From contig JAEUHI010000057.1 of assembly GCA_016795385.1 (NCBI GenBank), positions 1 through 64,000 on the forward strand: DNA of 64,000 nt, written 5' to 3'. The position numbers were made by a program, and so were the translations under genes. The stretch's first letter is position 1. Each line of letters begins with the position of its first letter. This DNA comes from Verrucomicrobiales bacterium. GTDB lineage: Bacteria > Verrucomicrobiota > Verrucomicrobiia > Verrucomicrobiales > DEV007. Shown here piece by piece: positions 32,977-41,935 of the stretch. The notes under the pieces were generated by a model. The model ran no database searches. It was not told the origin of the DNA and worked only from the letters and a program-made list of their open reading frames with translations.

Positions 32977-34407
32977 TCACTTCGCCTCGTTCGACACGCA
33001 GAACACCTTGTCGCGCGTGCGGATGAAAATCCTCCCATCGGCGATCGCAGGGGTGGCGAGGATTTCGCCACCCATGTCGTTTTTGGCGAGCACGGTCATC
33101 TCGGGCTTGTCATCGAGCACGACGACAAAGCCATTCCTCCCCGCGATGTAGACCTTGCCATCTCCGGCGATGGGTGAGGCGTAGTAGTCGCCGAAATTCT
33201 TCAAACGCGTCCGTTCCCACACCGTGGACCCGTCCGTCGCATCGAAGCAGCTCGAGACGCCGCCCGATTTCACGACGTGGAGCCGGTTGTTGTAGACGAG
33301 AGGCGAGGAAAGATTCGAGGGCGACTTGTTGTCGATGTTCCAGACGACGTGCGTTTTCGTGACATCGCCGCTGCCTCCGGCCCGCACCGCCTGGATGGTG
33401 TTGCCGCCGGCTGCCTGGTTGTTTTCATGTTGGAAGGCGGTGTCGATCTCGGTCTCGTCGATGAGCTTGTCTTTGTTCTTGTCGGAGGCGTCGAAGCGCT
33501 CGAGGAATTCCTTCGGCATCTCCTCGCGGGCGAGCTTGCCGTCCTGGTTCGTGTCGAGCCATTCGAGCAGGGCGAATTTCAGGGTGCGGGTCGAGTCTCC
33601 GTAGCTTTGCACCGCGACGTAGACAAGATCATCCTTCACCACGGGCGAGGTCATGATGGTGCGGAGCAGGCTCTGGCTCGACCAGAGTTCCTTGCCCGTC
33701 GCAGGATCATAACCGATGAGCTTGCCCGATCCGGCGACGACGAGATCCTTGCGTCCGTTCGCCTCGCAGATCACGGGCAACGAATAGCCCGCGAGCATCT
33801 CGGGACGGGGCGTTTTCCAGAGTGCCGACCCGGTCTTCGCGTCGAGGCAGAGGAGGAAGGAATTGAGGTCGTCGTCCTGCGCGAAGTAGACGCGTCCGTC
33901 ATGGACGACCGGCGAGGCACCGGGACCCCAATCCATGAGGTAGGCAGGCTTGGGCACTTCATGTTTCCAGACATCGGCTCCGGTGGCGGCGTCGAAGGCG
34001 AGGATGCCGAGCGTGCTGAAGTAGGCATAGACACGCTCTCCGTCGGTCGCGGCGGTGGAGGAGGCGTGGCTGTTCGGGGGCGTGATGCGGGGCAGCTCGC
34101 CTGAAGGCATCTCGCGTTTCCAGAGTTCCTTGCCGGTCGCGGCCTCGTGGGCGGTGACGACGAAGGTTTTTTCACCGACCATCGCCGTATTGAAAACACG
34201 ACCGCCGGCGATGACAGGCGAGCCGATCCCGTCGCCGAGTTCGGCCTGCCAGAGCACCTTCGATTCAAAGGAAAATTCGGTGGGAAGTGGCTCCGTTTCC
34301 GAGGCGACACCGCTGCCGTTGATTCCGCGGAACTGCGGCCAGTCGCCAGCGGTGGCGGGAAACGTCAAGGCAAGGGAGAGGGCAAAAAGGGCGGTCGGCG
34401 GTCTCAT
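32977..34407 (-). CDS. Exported PQQ-like beta-propeller with an inserted EF-hand pair
   Basis: A 476-residue exported protein (signal LFALSLALTFPATAG). PQQ/BamB-like propeller blades start at WPQFRGINGSGVASE and recur as AATGKELWKREMP, AATGADVWKHEVP, AKTGSALWKTPRP, PATGKELWSSQSL and ATDGSTVWERTRL. An EF-hand pair is inserted between blades (LDTNQDGKLAREEM and DKNKDKLIDETEI, about 290-325); both loops keep Asp/Asn calcium ligands. The role could be a binding scaffold or a dehydrogenase-like propeller. ATG 34407 is used because it begins the signal peptide. Confidence 0.88.
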   Translation of the reverse strand: MRPPTALFALSLALTFPATAGDWPQFRGINGSGVASETEPLPTEFSFESKVLWQAELGDGIGSPVIAGGRVFNTAMVGEKTFVVTAHEAATGKELWKREMPSGELPRITPPNSHASSTAATDGERVYAYFSTLGILAFDAATGADVWKHEVPKPAYLMDWGPGASPVVHDGRVYFAQDDDLNSFLLCLDAKTGSALWKTPRPEMLAGYSLPVICEANGRKDLVVAGSGKLIGYDPATGKELWSSQSLLRTIMTSPVVKDDLVYVAVQSYGDSTRTLKFALLEWLDTNQDGKLAREEMPKEFLERFDASDKNKDKLIDETEIDTAFQHENNQAAGGNTIQAVRAGGSGDVTKTHVVWNIDNKSPSNLSSPLVYNNRLHVVKSGGVSSCFDATDGSTVWERTRLKNFGDYYASPIAGDGKVYIAGRNGFVVVLDDKPEMTVLAKNDMGGEILATPAIADGRIFIRTRDKVFCVSNEAK

Positions 34408-34472
34408 CTTCCGCCGATTCAATCAGGATCCGACACGGAGGGCAATGGCCGGAATCGGCCAGATGAGGCCCC

Positions 34473-35972
34473 TCATTTTCCTTCCGCGGCCCAGCGCTTC
34501 ATCTGCGCGATATTGGCCTCGATTGCGGAATCGGGCTTCTTCAGATACTCGGCCATGTCGCTGTCATACATCGCCTCGCTCTCGGGCGCGGGATCTTTCG
34601 TGGCGACGAGTTTCGCATCGAGTTTGCCACGCAGCTCCGCCAGCGTCGCGGCATGGGCGGGATCGTCCGCGAGATTGTGGTTTTGCCAGGGATCGGCGTT
34701 TGTGTCGTAGAGTTCCTCGACGGGACGCGTCGGGGCGAAGAGGAGTTTCTCGGTCAAGGGAGGCAGCGTGGCCGCCTCGTGAGCAGTCCTCAGGGCGATG
34801 AGAATGTCCTTGGCGTCCTTGTAGCGGTTCGGTTGCAGGTGCGGACGCTGGGGATGGAAGTTCCGGATGTAGAGAAAACGATCGGTGCGAAGGCTGCGGA
34901 TTTTCTCGACGGTCTCGTCGCAGCGGTCGCGGGCGGAGAAGGCTTCGGTGCGGGGTTGGTAATCCTTTGCAAAAAGATCGCGTCCCTGCATCCAGGCAGG
35001 CACCTCGAGTCCGGCGGCCGCGAGGGTGATGGCGGCGAGGTCGATGTGCTCGACGAGATCTTCACGCACTGCTCCTGCGGCGATGCCGGGGCCGCGGATG
35101 ACGAAGGGGATATGGGTGCCTTCGTCGTAGAGGAATTGTTTGCCGCGCGCATGACTGATCCCATGATCGGTCATGAAAACGACGAGGGTTGAATCAAGCA
35201 AGCCTTCGGCCTTGAGACGATCGATCACGTCCCCGACATGACGATCGGTCAGTCGCACGGAGTCGAGGTAGTCGGCCCAATCCTGCAGCAGCACCGGATC
35301 GCGGGGATAGTGCGGCGGCAACACGACTTTGGCCGGATCGGTCGTCGCTCCGAAGGCCTCGCGGACTTTGCCGCGGAATTTCTCCTCGCGTTTCTCCATC
35401 GGTCCTTCGCGCAGCTTGCCGCCGGCGAGTTGCACCTGCATGAAGAAGGGCTGTCCATCGGCCCGCGTGCTCCAGTCGGCGCCATCGTAGATCGCGGGAT
35501 CGTATTCGAAGTTGTAATCGGTCTTACCGAGACCGGATTTCCCCTTGGCTTTGCCGCCTTTGCCAGCGGTCGGATTGCCGACGAGACCGCTCCCGATGCA
35601 GGTATGGTAGCCGGCGCGCTGGAGGATTGCGGGAATCGGCTCGACGCCTTCGGGCAGACGGATCTTCAATTCACCCCGGCCGCTGCGATGCTGGTGCGCG
35701 CCGATCGTGGTCTGATACATGCCCGTGATGAGGGCGGATCGGCACGGCGAACACACTGGCGCGGTGACGTAGGCGCGGGTGAAACGCGTGCCTTCCTTCG
35801 CCAGGGCATCGACGCGGGGCGTCGCGATCGTCGTTTCCCCGTAGCAGGAGAAATTCGCCGACATGTCGTCGACGACAAACCAGAGCACGTTCGGTCGCTC
35901 GGCGGCGTGCGGTGTGGCGATGGAAACAATCCCACCGATCACAAAACACACGCCGCGGAGGAAGCGTTTCAT
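34473..35972 (-). CDS. Exported sulfatase
   Basis: A 499-residue Cys-type sulfatase with a signal peptide (residues 1-23). The metal-binding start RPNVLWFVVDDMS (near 26) precedes the catalytic Cys in VCSPCRSALITG (C-x-P-x-R, near 72), which must be converted to formylglycine by a maturase encoded elsewhere. The second Asp/His site is FMTDHGISHARGK. It belongs to the large S1 sulfatase family, close to heparan N-sulfatase-type members by its overall pattern. The preceding isomerase gene overlaps its start by 4 nt, so the two share an operon. The C-terminal GKL..VATKDPAPES region follows the usual fold. Confidence 0.92.
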   Translation of the reverse strand: MKRFLRGVCFVIGGIVSIATPHAAERPNVLWFVVDDMSANFSCYGETTIATPRVDALAKEGTRFTRAYVTAPVCSPCRSALITGMYQTTIGAHQHRSGRGELKIRLPEGVEPIPAILQRAGYHTCIGSGLVGNPTAGKGGKAKGKSGLGKTDYNFEYDPAIYDGADWSTRADGQPFFMQVQLAGGKLREGPMEKREEKFRGKVREAFGATTDPAKVVLPPHYPRDPVLLQDWADYLDSVRLTDRHVGDVIDRLKAEGLLDSTLVVFMTDHGISHARGKQFLYDEGTHIPFVIRGPGIAAGAVREDLVEHIDLAAITLAAAGLEVPAWMQGRDLFAKDYQPRTEAFSARDRCDETVEKIRSLRTDRFLYIRNFHPQRPHLQPNRYKDAKDILIALRTAHEAATLPPLTEKLLFAPTRPVEELYDTNADPWQNHNLADDPAHAATLAELRGKLDAKLVATKDPAPESEAMYDSDMAEYLKKPDSAIEANIAQMKRWAAEGK

Positions 35973-36829
35973 CCGGTCACTTCCTTCACGAGCTTCTCGA
36001 GGCGGTGGGTGTATTCGACCCAGACCTTGCGGGCCTCGCCCGAGTCATCGACATCCTGGCCGGCGTGGATCGCGGCCTTGATGTGCGGCTCGATCGAGAG
36101 CCAGCCGTCGTAGCCGGTCTTCTCGAGGTCTTCGATGATGCGGCGCTGCACCGGGTCCTCGTCGACGTGGCAGGTGATCCAGTCGCCGCCCGCGGGATTC
36201 GGCTTCGCGCTCTTGATGTGCACGTGCACGATGTGATCGCGGCACTTCGTGTAGTAGTCCCAGGTCGACTCGTTGTTGTTGTCGTGCAGGCTGTTGTTGC
36301 CGGTGTCGATGATGAGTTTGAAAGCCGGGCTCGGCACCGCTTCGATCAGCTCGAGGAATCCTTCGGGCGTTTCCCCGTAACCGCTGCAATTCTCGTGGGC
36401 GAGGATGACGCCCTCGGCTTCGGCGATGGGGGCGAGCTCGCGGAGGCGGCGCACGACCTCGGCCTTCCAATCCTCACGGGAGAGGGGGGCGTCCTTGTCA
36501 TTCGGCCAGGACATGATGCGGAGAAACTTCGCTCCGACCGAACGCATCCGCGGAGCGACTCGCTTGAGTTCGTCGATGTCCTTCTGGAAATCCGAGGTCA
36601 CGGGACGGGCCCAGTTGCCGATCTGGCCACCGAAGCCGACGATCGCGATGCCGTTGGCTTCGAGCTGGGCACGCACCGCCTGCCACTCTTCCTCGGTGTG
36701 GTCGCAGATGCTCTTGCCATTGACGAGGCGCAGCTCGATCGCGCTCCAGCCCGCTTCCTTGAGCGTGGCGATTTGTCCATCGAGAGATTTTTCGGCCTCG
36801 TCGGCGAATCCGGTGAATTTGAAAGGCAT
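35969..36829 (-). CDS. Sugar phosphate isomerase/epimerase-type TIM barrel
   Basis: A 286-residue AP-endonuclease-2-type barrel. Typical metal ligands are in ILAHENCSGYGETPEG (Glu near 149), LIIDTGNNSLHDNN (Asp near 182), HVHIKSA (His near 213) and LSIEPHI (Glu near 256). The family acts on sugars as isomerases or epimerases, and many PVC members accompany sulfatases and dehydrogenases. The start ATG 36829 gives the family-like N-terminus MPFKFTGFADEA. The stop overlaps the sulfatase start. Confidence 0.88.
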   Translation of the reverse strand: MPFKFTGFADEAEKSLDGQIATLKEAGWSAIELRLVNGKSICDHTEEEWQAVRAQLEANGIAIVGFGGQIGNWARPVTSDFQKDIDELKRVAPRMRSVGAKFLRIMSWPNDKDAPLSREDWKAEVVRRLRELAPIAEAEGVILAHENCSGYGETPEGFLELIEAVPSPAFKLIIDTGNNSLHDNNNESTWDYYTKCRDHIVHVHIKSAKPNPAGGDWITCHVDEDPVQRRIIEDLEKTGYDGWLSIEPHIKAAIHAGQDVDDSGEARKVWVEYTHRLEKLVKEVTG

Positions 36830-36954
36830 GGTCGGCAAGAGTTGGGGTTGAATGAAAGAAGGAGCGTGATGATACACAGCCGCGGCCGTCTCGCAAAGAC
36901 GTGATCGCACAAAATGGGACTGGTCAAATGAACGAATTTGGATAGAATTTCCCC

Positions 36955-37494
36955 ATGCCTCTCTACTTGAAGCTGCCCGAGGTTTCCGACCAACACACCT
37001 TCAATCATCGCCGTTGGGACGAGATCTTGGAAAGCGGCGAGGCGGCGCTGTATGAGAACCAGCGGGTCGAGACGGATCGATATGGACACCTCGTCCTCAG
37101 CCCTTGGGCTGCAGCGAAACATGGGATTTTTCAGGGCCGGGCCTTGTGGCTCCTTCAGACCATGCTTCCCAATGGCATCGGTATCACGGAATGTCCCGTC
37201 TCCACCTCGGACGGCGTGAAACTCGTCGACGTCGCATGGATGTCACGCGAGCGATACGAACCGATGCGGGAATTCAAGGTCTTCGAAAAGGCCCCCGAGA
37301 TCTGCATCGAGATTCTTTCTCCATCAAACACCCGGGCCGAGATGGAGGAAAAGCGGGATCTTTATTTCGAGATCGGTTGCCTCGAATTCTGGACCGTCGG
37401 CGCGACGGGCAAGGTGCGTTTTTTCGGGACCGGTGGCGTCGAACTCGACGGTTCGGAGCTTTGTCCCGGGTTTCCGGGGCAGATCGAGCTTTGA
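36955..37494 (+). CDS. Uma2 family (DUF820) putative endonuclease
   Basis: A 179-residue protein of the Uma2/DUF820 group, a PD-(D/E)XK-like fold common in cyanobacteria and PVC bacteria. Motifs are GVKLVDVAWMSRERYEP (Asp near 92), PEICIEILSPSNT (Glu near 116) and MEEKRDLYFEIGCLEFWTV (Lys near 131). Its role is unknown. It is a single gene facing the large CxxCH gene, with stops 10 nt apart. Confidence 0.85.
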   Translation: MPLYLKLPEVSDQHTFNHRRWDEILESGEAALYENQRVETDRYGHLVLSPWAAAKHGIFQGRALWLLQTMLPNGIGITECPVSTSDGVKLVDVAWMSRERYEPMREFKVFEKAPEICIEILSPSNTRAEMEEKRDLYFEIGCLEFWTVGATGKVRFFGTGGVELDGSELCPGFPGQIEL

Positions 37495-37504
37495 AGTCGG
37501 GCGC

Positions 37505-40321
37505 TCAGGGTGCCGCCACCGGAGCCTTGGTCATGAGATAGGCGATCAGATCCTTCACGGTCGCTTCATCCATCGTCTTCAGGAGTCCCTCGGGCATGAG
37601 GGACACGGGCATGGACTCGCGTTTCGTGATCGTGTCCGCCGGAATGGTGAGCCGCTCTACCGGCGTCTGCACGGTGACGGTTTTCTCATTCTGCTCGGGC
37701 ACGACGCCGGAGGCGACGCGGCCGTCTTTCAGGGTGAAAACGGTGAGGAGGTAATCGGCGGGGACGACTTCGTTGGGATTGACGATGTTGCCCAGCAGAT
37801 AGTCCAGATTGTGCCGGTCGCTGCCGGTGAGATCGGGTCCGATCGCGCCGCCTTCGCCGTAGAGCTTGTGGCAGGCACCGCAGAGAGCGGCGAAGGTCGT
37901 CTTGCCCTTCGCGGGATCGGCCTGGGCGATGACCTCGGGGGTGAGGAGTTTCTTCCAGTCGGCGATCTCGGCCTTGAGCGCCTCGGGCGTGTCGCGGACT
38001 TCACCCCAGACCTCGCCGAGTTGTTTCGTGAGGGATTCGTCGTTGAGGCTCTGAACCTGGCGGGCATGGAAGGGAGTGATCGCCTCGCGGGGTAGTTCCT
38101 GTTTGGCGATGCGATCGAGGAGGACCTTCGCGTAGGAGGCGCGCGAGACGAGCGTGTCCATCGCGGCGGGGCGGAGGACGGCGTCGCGCTTCCATTGATT
38201 GAGGACGCGGTCAGGCACTCCGGGATCGTCGTAGTTGGCGAGACCGAGGATGGCCTCGCGACCAAGGACGCGGTCGGTGGTCCACTCCTTCAGTTTGGGG
38301 AGGAGGTCGGGCGTGGGATTGCGGATCAGATTCGTCAAGGCGGCGCGGCGGGCTCCAGGATCACCTTCGGGATTCGCGGCGATGGCGAGCAGCTCGTCGC
38401 GGGCCCGACCGTCGCCGAAGACGACGGAGAGTTCGCGGATCAAGGTCAACGTTTCCTCGTTGCCGCCGGATGTGGCGATGGTGTCCCAGGCGGCGGGTTT
38501 GGTGGCCTTGCTCCAGCCCTTGAGGCCTTCGTTGAGGCCGCGGAGGATGGGGAGGCGGTTCTCGTCGGAGGCGCGCGAGAGAAGTTCGTTCACCGGACCG
38601 GGCGTCTTCTCGAGATCCTCGGCGAGACGGCGAGTGATGAGCCGGGTGACGGTGGGGAGTTTGGAGGAAAGGGCGAGTTTGACGGCTTGGTCGGGATGCT
38701 TCGATACCACATCGGCGATGCCATACCAAACCATGAGGGATAGCTGGCGGTCTTTGGCATCGTCCGTGTTCCAGCATAAAAGGTTCGCGAGGAAGAAACG
38801 TGACTCGACTGGCAGGCGCTGGAGCGAAGCAGCCATTTCAAGACGAACGAGCCCGGAACTCATCCTCCCCTCTCCGGTGAACAGCAGAGCCGGGGGCTTT
38901 GCCTGCACTTTTTCCAGCTCTTCGCAGAACCATCTTATTCCCATCGCCTGTTTCGCTTCATCAGGCGATTGAAGCAGTTCCTCGATCTCCGCAGTCGTCA
39001 TCTCTCCCTTTCCGCGTCGCGTCAACCATTCCGGTCTCCCCGTTGTCGGCTGCCCCTTTTCCGGCCCGTCATACACGATCCGGTAGATCCGTCCGCTGCT
39101 GCGATGAATCCCGTCGTTGTCATGACACTCGCCGGTATCAGACCAGTCGTTCATCCAGACCTGCCCATCGGGACCCGTGATCAGGTCGAGCCCGCGGAAC
39201 CAGGGATCCTTCATCATCAGGAAATCTTTCCCATGCTTCCCGACGTAGCCGTTGCCCTCGCGTTCGAGGATGTCCATGTTGATGCGGCGACCGTGCAGGT
39301 TGCAGGCGAAAAGTTTGCCGTGGTACTCCTTCGGCCAGACGCCGCCCTGGTAGATGAGGCAGCCCATGTGGGCGTGGCCGCCGCCGAGTTCGGAGGTCTT
39401 GTCGCTGATGCCTTCGCGGATGTCGCTCCACTTTTCCGAGCCCTTGTCCCAGTGGTAGTGGTCGGCGGTGTGGCCGATGTACTCGTAGGCGAGCGGATTC
39501 AGATGCGCGCCGAACATGCGCTCGTAGTAGGCGCCGGGGATGGCGTGCCAGAGGTGGCCGATGACGGTGTTCGTGTAAAACATCTGGCCGTCCTCGTTCC
39601 AGTCGAGTCCCCAGGGATTGGTGCCGCCGTGGCAGAAGACCTCGAAGTTCTTGCGCTCGGGATGAAATCGCCAGATCGCGCAGTTCATGGCGATGCGGTC
39701 CTTCTCCGGCGTGCCGGGCGCGCCGATGTAGGAGGTCGAGGTGATCCCGTGCCGTCCGTAAAGCCAGCCATCGGGACCCCACTTCAGGCCGTTGACAATG
39801 TTGTGACCGATCGTCTCGGCATCGAAGCCATCCAACATCACGACCGGCTCGCCGTCGGGGACGAGGTCGCCGTCCGCGTCGGGAATGAAAAGCAACTGCG
39901 GCGCACAGGTCACCCAGACGCCGCCATGACCGACCGCGACGGAGGTGAGCCGTTTGCCCTGGTCCCAGAAAATGGTGCGTTTGTCAGACTTCCCGTCGCC
40001 GTCGGTGTCTTCGAGGATGGTGACGCGGTCGTTCAGCTCGAGATCCCAGCGGCGAGGGTTTTCGGCGAAGGTGTAACACTCCGCGACCCAGAGTCTGCCC
40101 TTCTCGTCGAAGGTGATTCCGATCGGCTGGCGCACCTCGGGTTCGGAGGCGAAGACCTCGAGGCGGAAGCCCTCGGGCAGCACCGCCGTCTTCGCCGCCT
40201 CCGCGGCCGGCATGGGCGCGTCACCGGCCTTTTCGGTGTCGTAGGGCTCGGGGAAGTTGGTGGCGAAGAGAAGCGGCGCGAACCAAGCGGTCGCAGCGAG
40301 GGAGAGGAAGAGGCGGTTCAT
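37505..40321 (-). CDS. PVC-type CxxCH heme protein with dehydrogenase-like propeller (copy A)
   Basis: A 938-residue exported protein. A signal peptide (LSLAATAWFAPLLFATN) is followed by a glucose-dehydrogenase-like propeller of the Pirellula/Verrucomicrobium type (LPEGFRLEVFASEPEVRQPI; KGRLWVAECYTF; NGLKWGPDGWLYGRHGI; GLDWNEDGQMFYTNTV). A HEAT-like helical region (about 460-780) comes next. A C-terminal cytochrome c domain carries the CGACH heme motif (near 817) and IGPDLTGSDR. It probably oxidises extracellular sugars or alcohols and passes electrons to the heme. A homologue lies at 54576-57368. The ORF is open upstream to 40696, but the signal peptide fixes the start. Confidence 0.92.
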   Translation of the reverse strand: MNRLFLSLAATAWFAPLLFATNFPEPYDTEKAGDAPMPAAEAAKTAVLPEGFRLEVFASEPEVRQPIGITFDEKGRLWVAECYTFAENPRRWDLELNDRVTILEDTDGDGKSDKRTIFWDQGKRLTSVAVGHGGVWVTCAPQLLFIPDADGDLVPDGEPVVMLDGFDAETIGHNIVNGLKWGPDGWLYGRHGITSTSYIGAPGTPEKDRIAMNCAIWRFHPERKNFEVFCHGGTNPWGLDWNEDGQMFYTNTVIGHLWHAIPGAYYERMFGAHLNPLAYEYIGHTADHYHWDKGSEKWSDIREGISDKTSELGGGHAHMGCLIYQGGVWPKEYHGKLFACNLHGRRINMDILEREGNGYVGKHGKDFLMMKDPWFRGLDLITGPDGQVWMNDWSDTGECHDNDGIHRSSGRIYRIVYDGPEKGQPTTGRPEWLTRRGKGEMTTAEIEELLQSPDEAKQAMGIRWFCEELEKVQAKPPALLFTGEGRMSSGLVRLEMAASLQRLPVESRFFLANLLCWNTDDAKDRQLSLMVWYGIADVVSKHPDQAVKLALSSKLPTVTRLITRRLAEDLEKTPGPVNELLSRASDENRLPILRGLNEGLKGWSKATKPAAWDTIATSGGNEETLTLIRELSVVFGDGRARDELLAIAANPEGDPGARRAALTNLIRNPTPDLLPKLKEWTTDRVLGREAILGLANYDDPGVPDRVLNQWKRDAVLRPAAMDTLVSRASYAKVLLDRIAKQELPREAITPFHARQVQSLNDESLTKQLGEVWGEVRDTPEALKAEIADWKKLLTPEVIAQADPAKGKTTFAALCGACHKLYGEGGAIGPDLTGSDRHNLDYLLGNIVNPNEVVPADYLLTVFTLKDGRVASGVVPEQNEKTVTVQTPVERLTIPADTITKRESMPVSLMPEGLLKTMDEATVKDLIAYLMTKAPVAAP

Positions 40322-40335
40322 TTTCGTCGATGAAA

Positions 40336-41859
40336 TCAGCCTGCAACCGCCCGGTCCAGCAGATTCTTCGTGATCCGCTGCACCCGGGCATCGGGGCCGT
40401 GAGGCCGCGACCAATGCGACCAGGGCAGCATATGACCGGGCGGCGAGCTGAGCCCCTGGCACCAGAAGATGGTCGAAGCGTTGAAGACGAAATTTCCCTT
40501 CGGCCCCGGATAAATCGTCGCGGTCCATTCCTGCGGATTGACGCCGCCCTGCAGCGCCGTGCCCGCACCGACGATCTCGAGTCCGGCGATGTCCTTCGGC
40601 GGATCGCCGTGATACTCCCAGCCGATCAAGCCGGGGATGGCGTCGCCCGCCTTCATTCCCGTGCCTTCGAAGATCCAGTGGTCCGGCTTCGTGCAAACCC
40701 AGTCTCCGCCGCCGTTCACGGGATCGACATTGCGGGATCCCATCAAATACCCTTCGTCCGGTCCGCGGTGGGGGAAGGGCCCCTCGTCACGCTCGCGGGC
40801 GACGGCGAATTGGTAGTCACCGCCGTAGGGACCACCGCGGAACATGATGCGGTTTTCACGACCGTCCGTGCTCGGCGTCATCGGCGTCACCCAGCAAACG
40901 GAATTGCCGGAGAAGAAGAGCAGGTTTGTTCCCGTGTCGCGGAGCTTCACGACATTTTCATACTCGCGGATGTCCCAGTATTCGTCGTGGCCGTTGCTCA
41001 GGAAGGCCTTGAAACGTCCCGGCCGCGCGTAGGCGGGATCGGTCATGTCGGCGTTCGTGCAGTAGGTGACGTCGTAGCCCTGTTCCTCGAGCCAATAGGC
41101 CATGGGGAACTCGAAGCAGAGCCACTCGCCCGATCCGATCGAGTTCGGGTTCTCATAGATCTGCGAATACTTGCCGTAGGGCCGGTCGAAACTGACGTCG
41201 GCCCAGGGACCCTGGTTGCCCTTCGGATGGGTGTAGACCGAAAAATTCTTCGGCCACTGGTTGTAGGCCTGCCAGGTGTTGTCCGAGGTCTGCAGGCAGA
41301 TGTCGGCGGGACGATCGTCCTTCACGACAAACACGACGAAGTTCTGCCAGTAACCCTTGCCGGTGGTGTCGGGAGTGGTGAGACGTCCGAGGTAGACGCC
41401 GCTGGGCCAGTCTTGAGGCACTGTCAGGGTCACCGAGGGTTCCCAGAGGCATTCGTGGAGATGCCGGTCGCCGCGGGTGGATTCGGGAGTGGGTTGCGTT
41501 TTTCCCGGCAACTTCTCGAAGGTCTGCATGAGCCGCGCGCCCTTGCCGCCGTAATAGCCGGTGCGGAAGATCTCGAGCCGGTAATCGGCCGGCACCTTCA
41601 CGCTAACGAAAATGTCGAGCGTCTCACCGGCGGCGACGGATTGCTTCGAGCAGTAACCCTCGATGTCCGACGAACGCATCCCCGCCCGCTCATCGAGCCG
41701 CACGCGGGTGAGCTGCCAGTCGTCCGCCCCGGGTTTCGCGTTCTCCTCGCGGATCAGGTTGGGTTTCGCCTCCACGGCACGGGCGGACGAAGTGCCCTGC
41801 GAGAAAGCCAGCGCCGGAGCGGCGGCCGAGGCGAGAAAGGAGCGGCGGGTCGGTTTCAT
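40336..41859 (-). CDS. Tat-exported N,N-dimethylformamidase large-subunit-like protein
   Basis: A 507-residue protein with a twin-arginine signal (MKPTRRSFLASAAAPALAF), which implies folded export. The body resembles the C-terminal/large-subunit domain of N,N-dimethylformamidase (DMFA2-like): GYYGGKGARLMQT, SDNTWQAYNQWP, LSNGHDEYWDIREYENV, SGNSVCWVTP. In the true enzyme an iron centre sits in this domain, and the Tyr/Glu/Tyr ligands appear plausible here (GHDEYWD). Export of a DMFase-like protein suggests a different, extracellular substrate. The gene begins 77 nt after the orphan lipoprotein stop, inside a repeated 5' sequence. Confidence 0.8.
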   Translation of the reverse strand: MKPTRRSFLASAAAPALAFSQGTSSARAVEAKPNLIREENAKPGADDWQLTRVRLDERAGMRSSDIEGYCSKQSVAAGETLDIFVSVKVPADYRLEIFRTGYYGGKGARLMQTFEKLPGKTQPTPESTRGDRHLHECLWEPSVTLTVPQDWPSGVYLGRLTTPDTTGKGYWQNFVVFVVKDDRPADICLQTSDNTWQAYNQWPKNFSVYTHPKGNQGPWADVSFDRPYGKYSQIYENPNSIGSGEWLCFEFPMAYWLEEQGYDVTYCTNADMTDPAYARPGRFKAFLSNGHDEYWDIREYENVVKLRDTGTNLLFFSGNSVCWVTPMTPSTDGRENRIMFRGGPYGGDYQFAVARERDEGPFPHRGPDEGYLMGSRNVDPVNGGGDWVCTKPDHWIFEGTGMKAGDAIPGLIGWEYHGDPPKDIAGLEIVGAGTALQGGVNPQEWTATIYPGPKGNFVFNASTIFWCQGLSSPPGHMLPWSHWSRPHGPDARVQRITKNLLDRAVAG

Positions 41860-41861
41860 GG
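41825..41861. repeat. 37-bp direct repeat flanking an orphan lipoprotein gene, copy 1
   Basis: Identical to 43141-43177. The repeat includes the ATG and the twin-arginine codons of the DMFase-like gene. Weaker similarity continues another ~45 bp on the high-coordinate side (GTTC.TAG.GGAAG...GCGAC...GGCAAT..CGCGAA). The spacing of 1316 bp encloses the gene at 41936-43060. Confidence 0.9.
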
Positions 41862-41935
41862 TAACTGTTCGTAGCGGAAGGGCGACTTCCCGGCAATCAC
41901 GCGAAGCCGGAAGGCGTGAATATCTGGCGTTGGGA

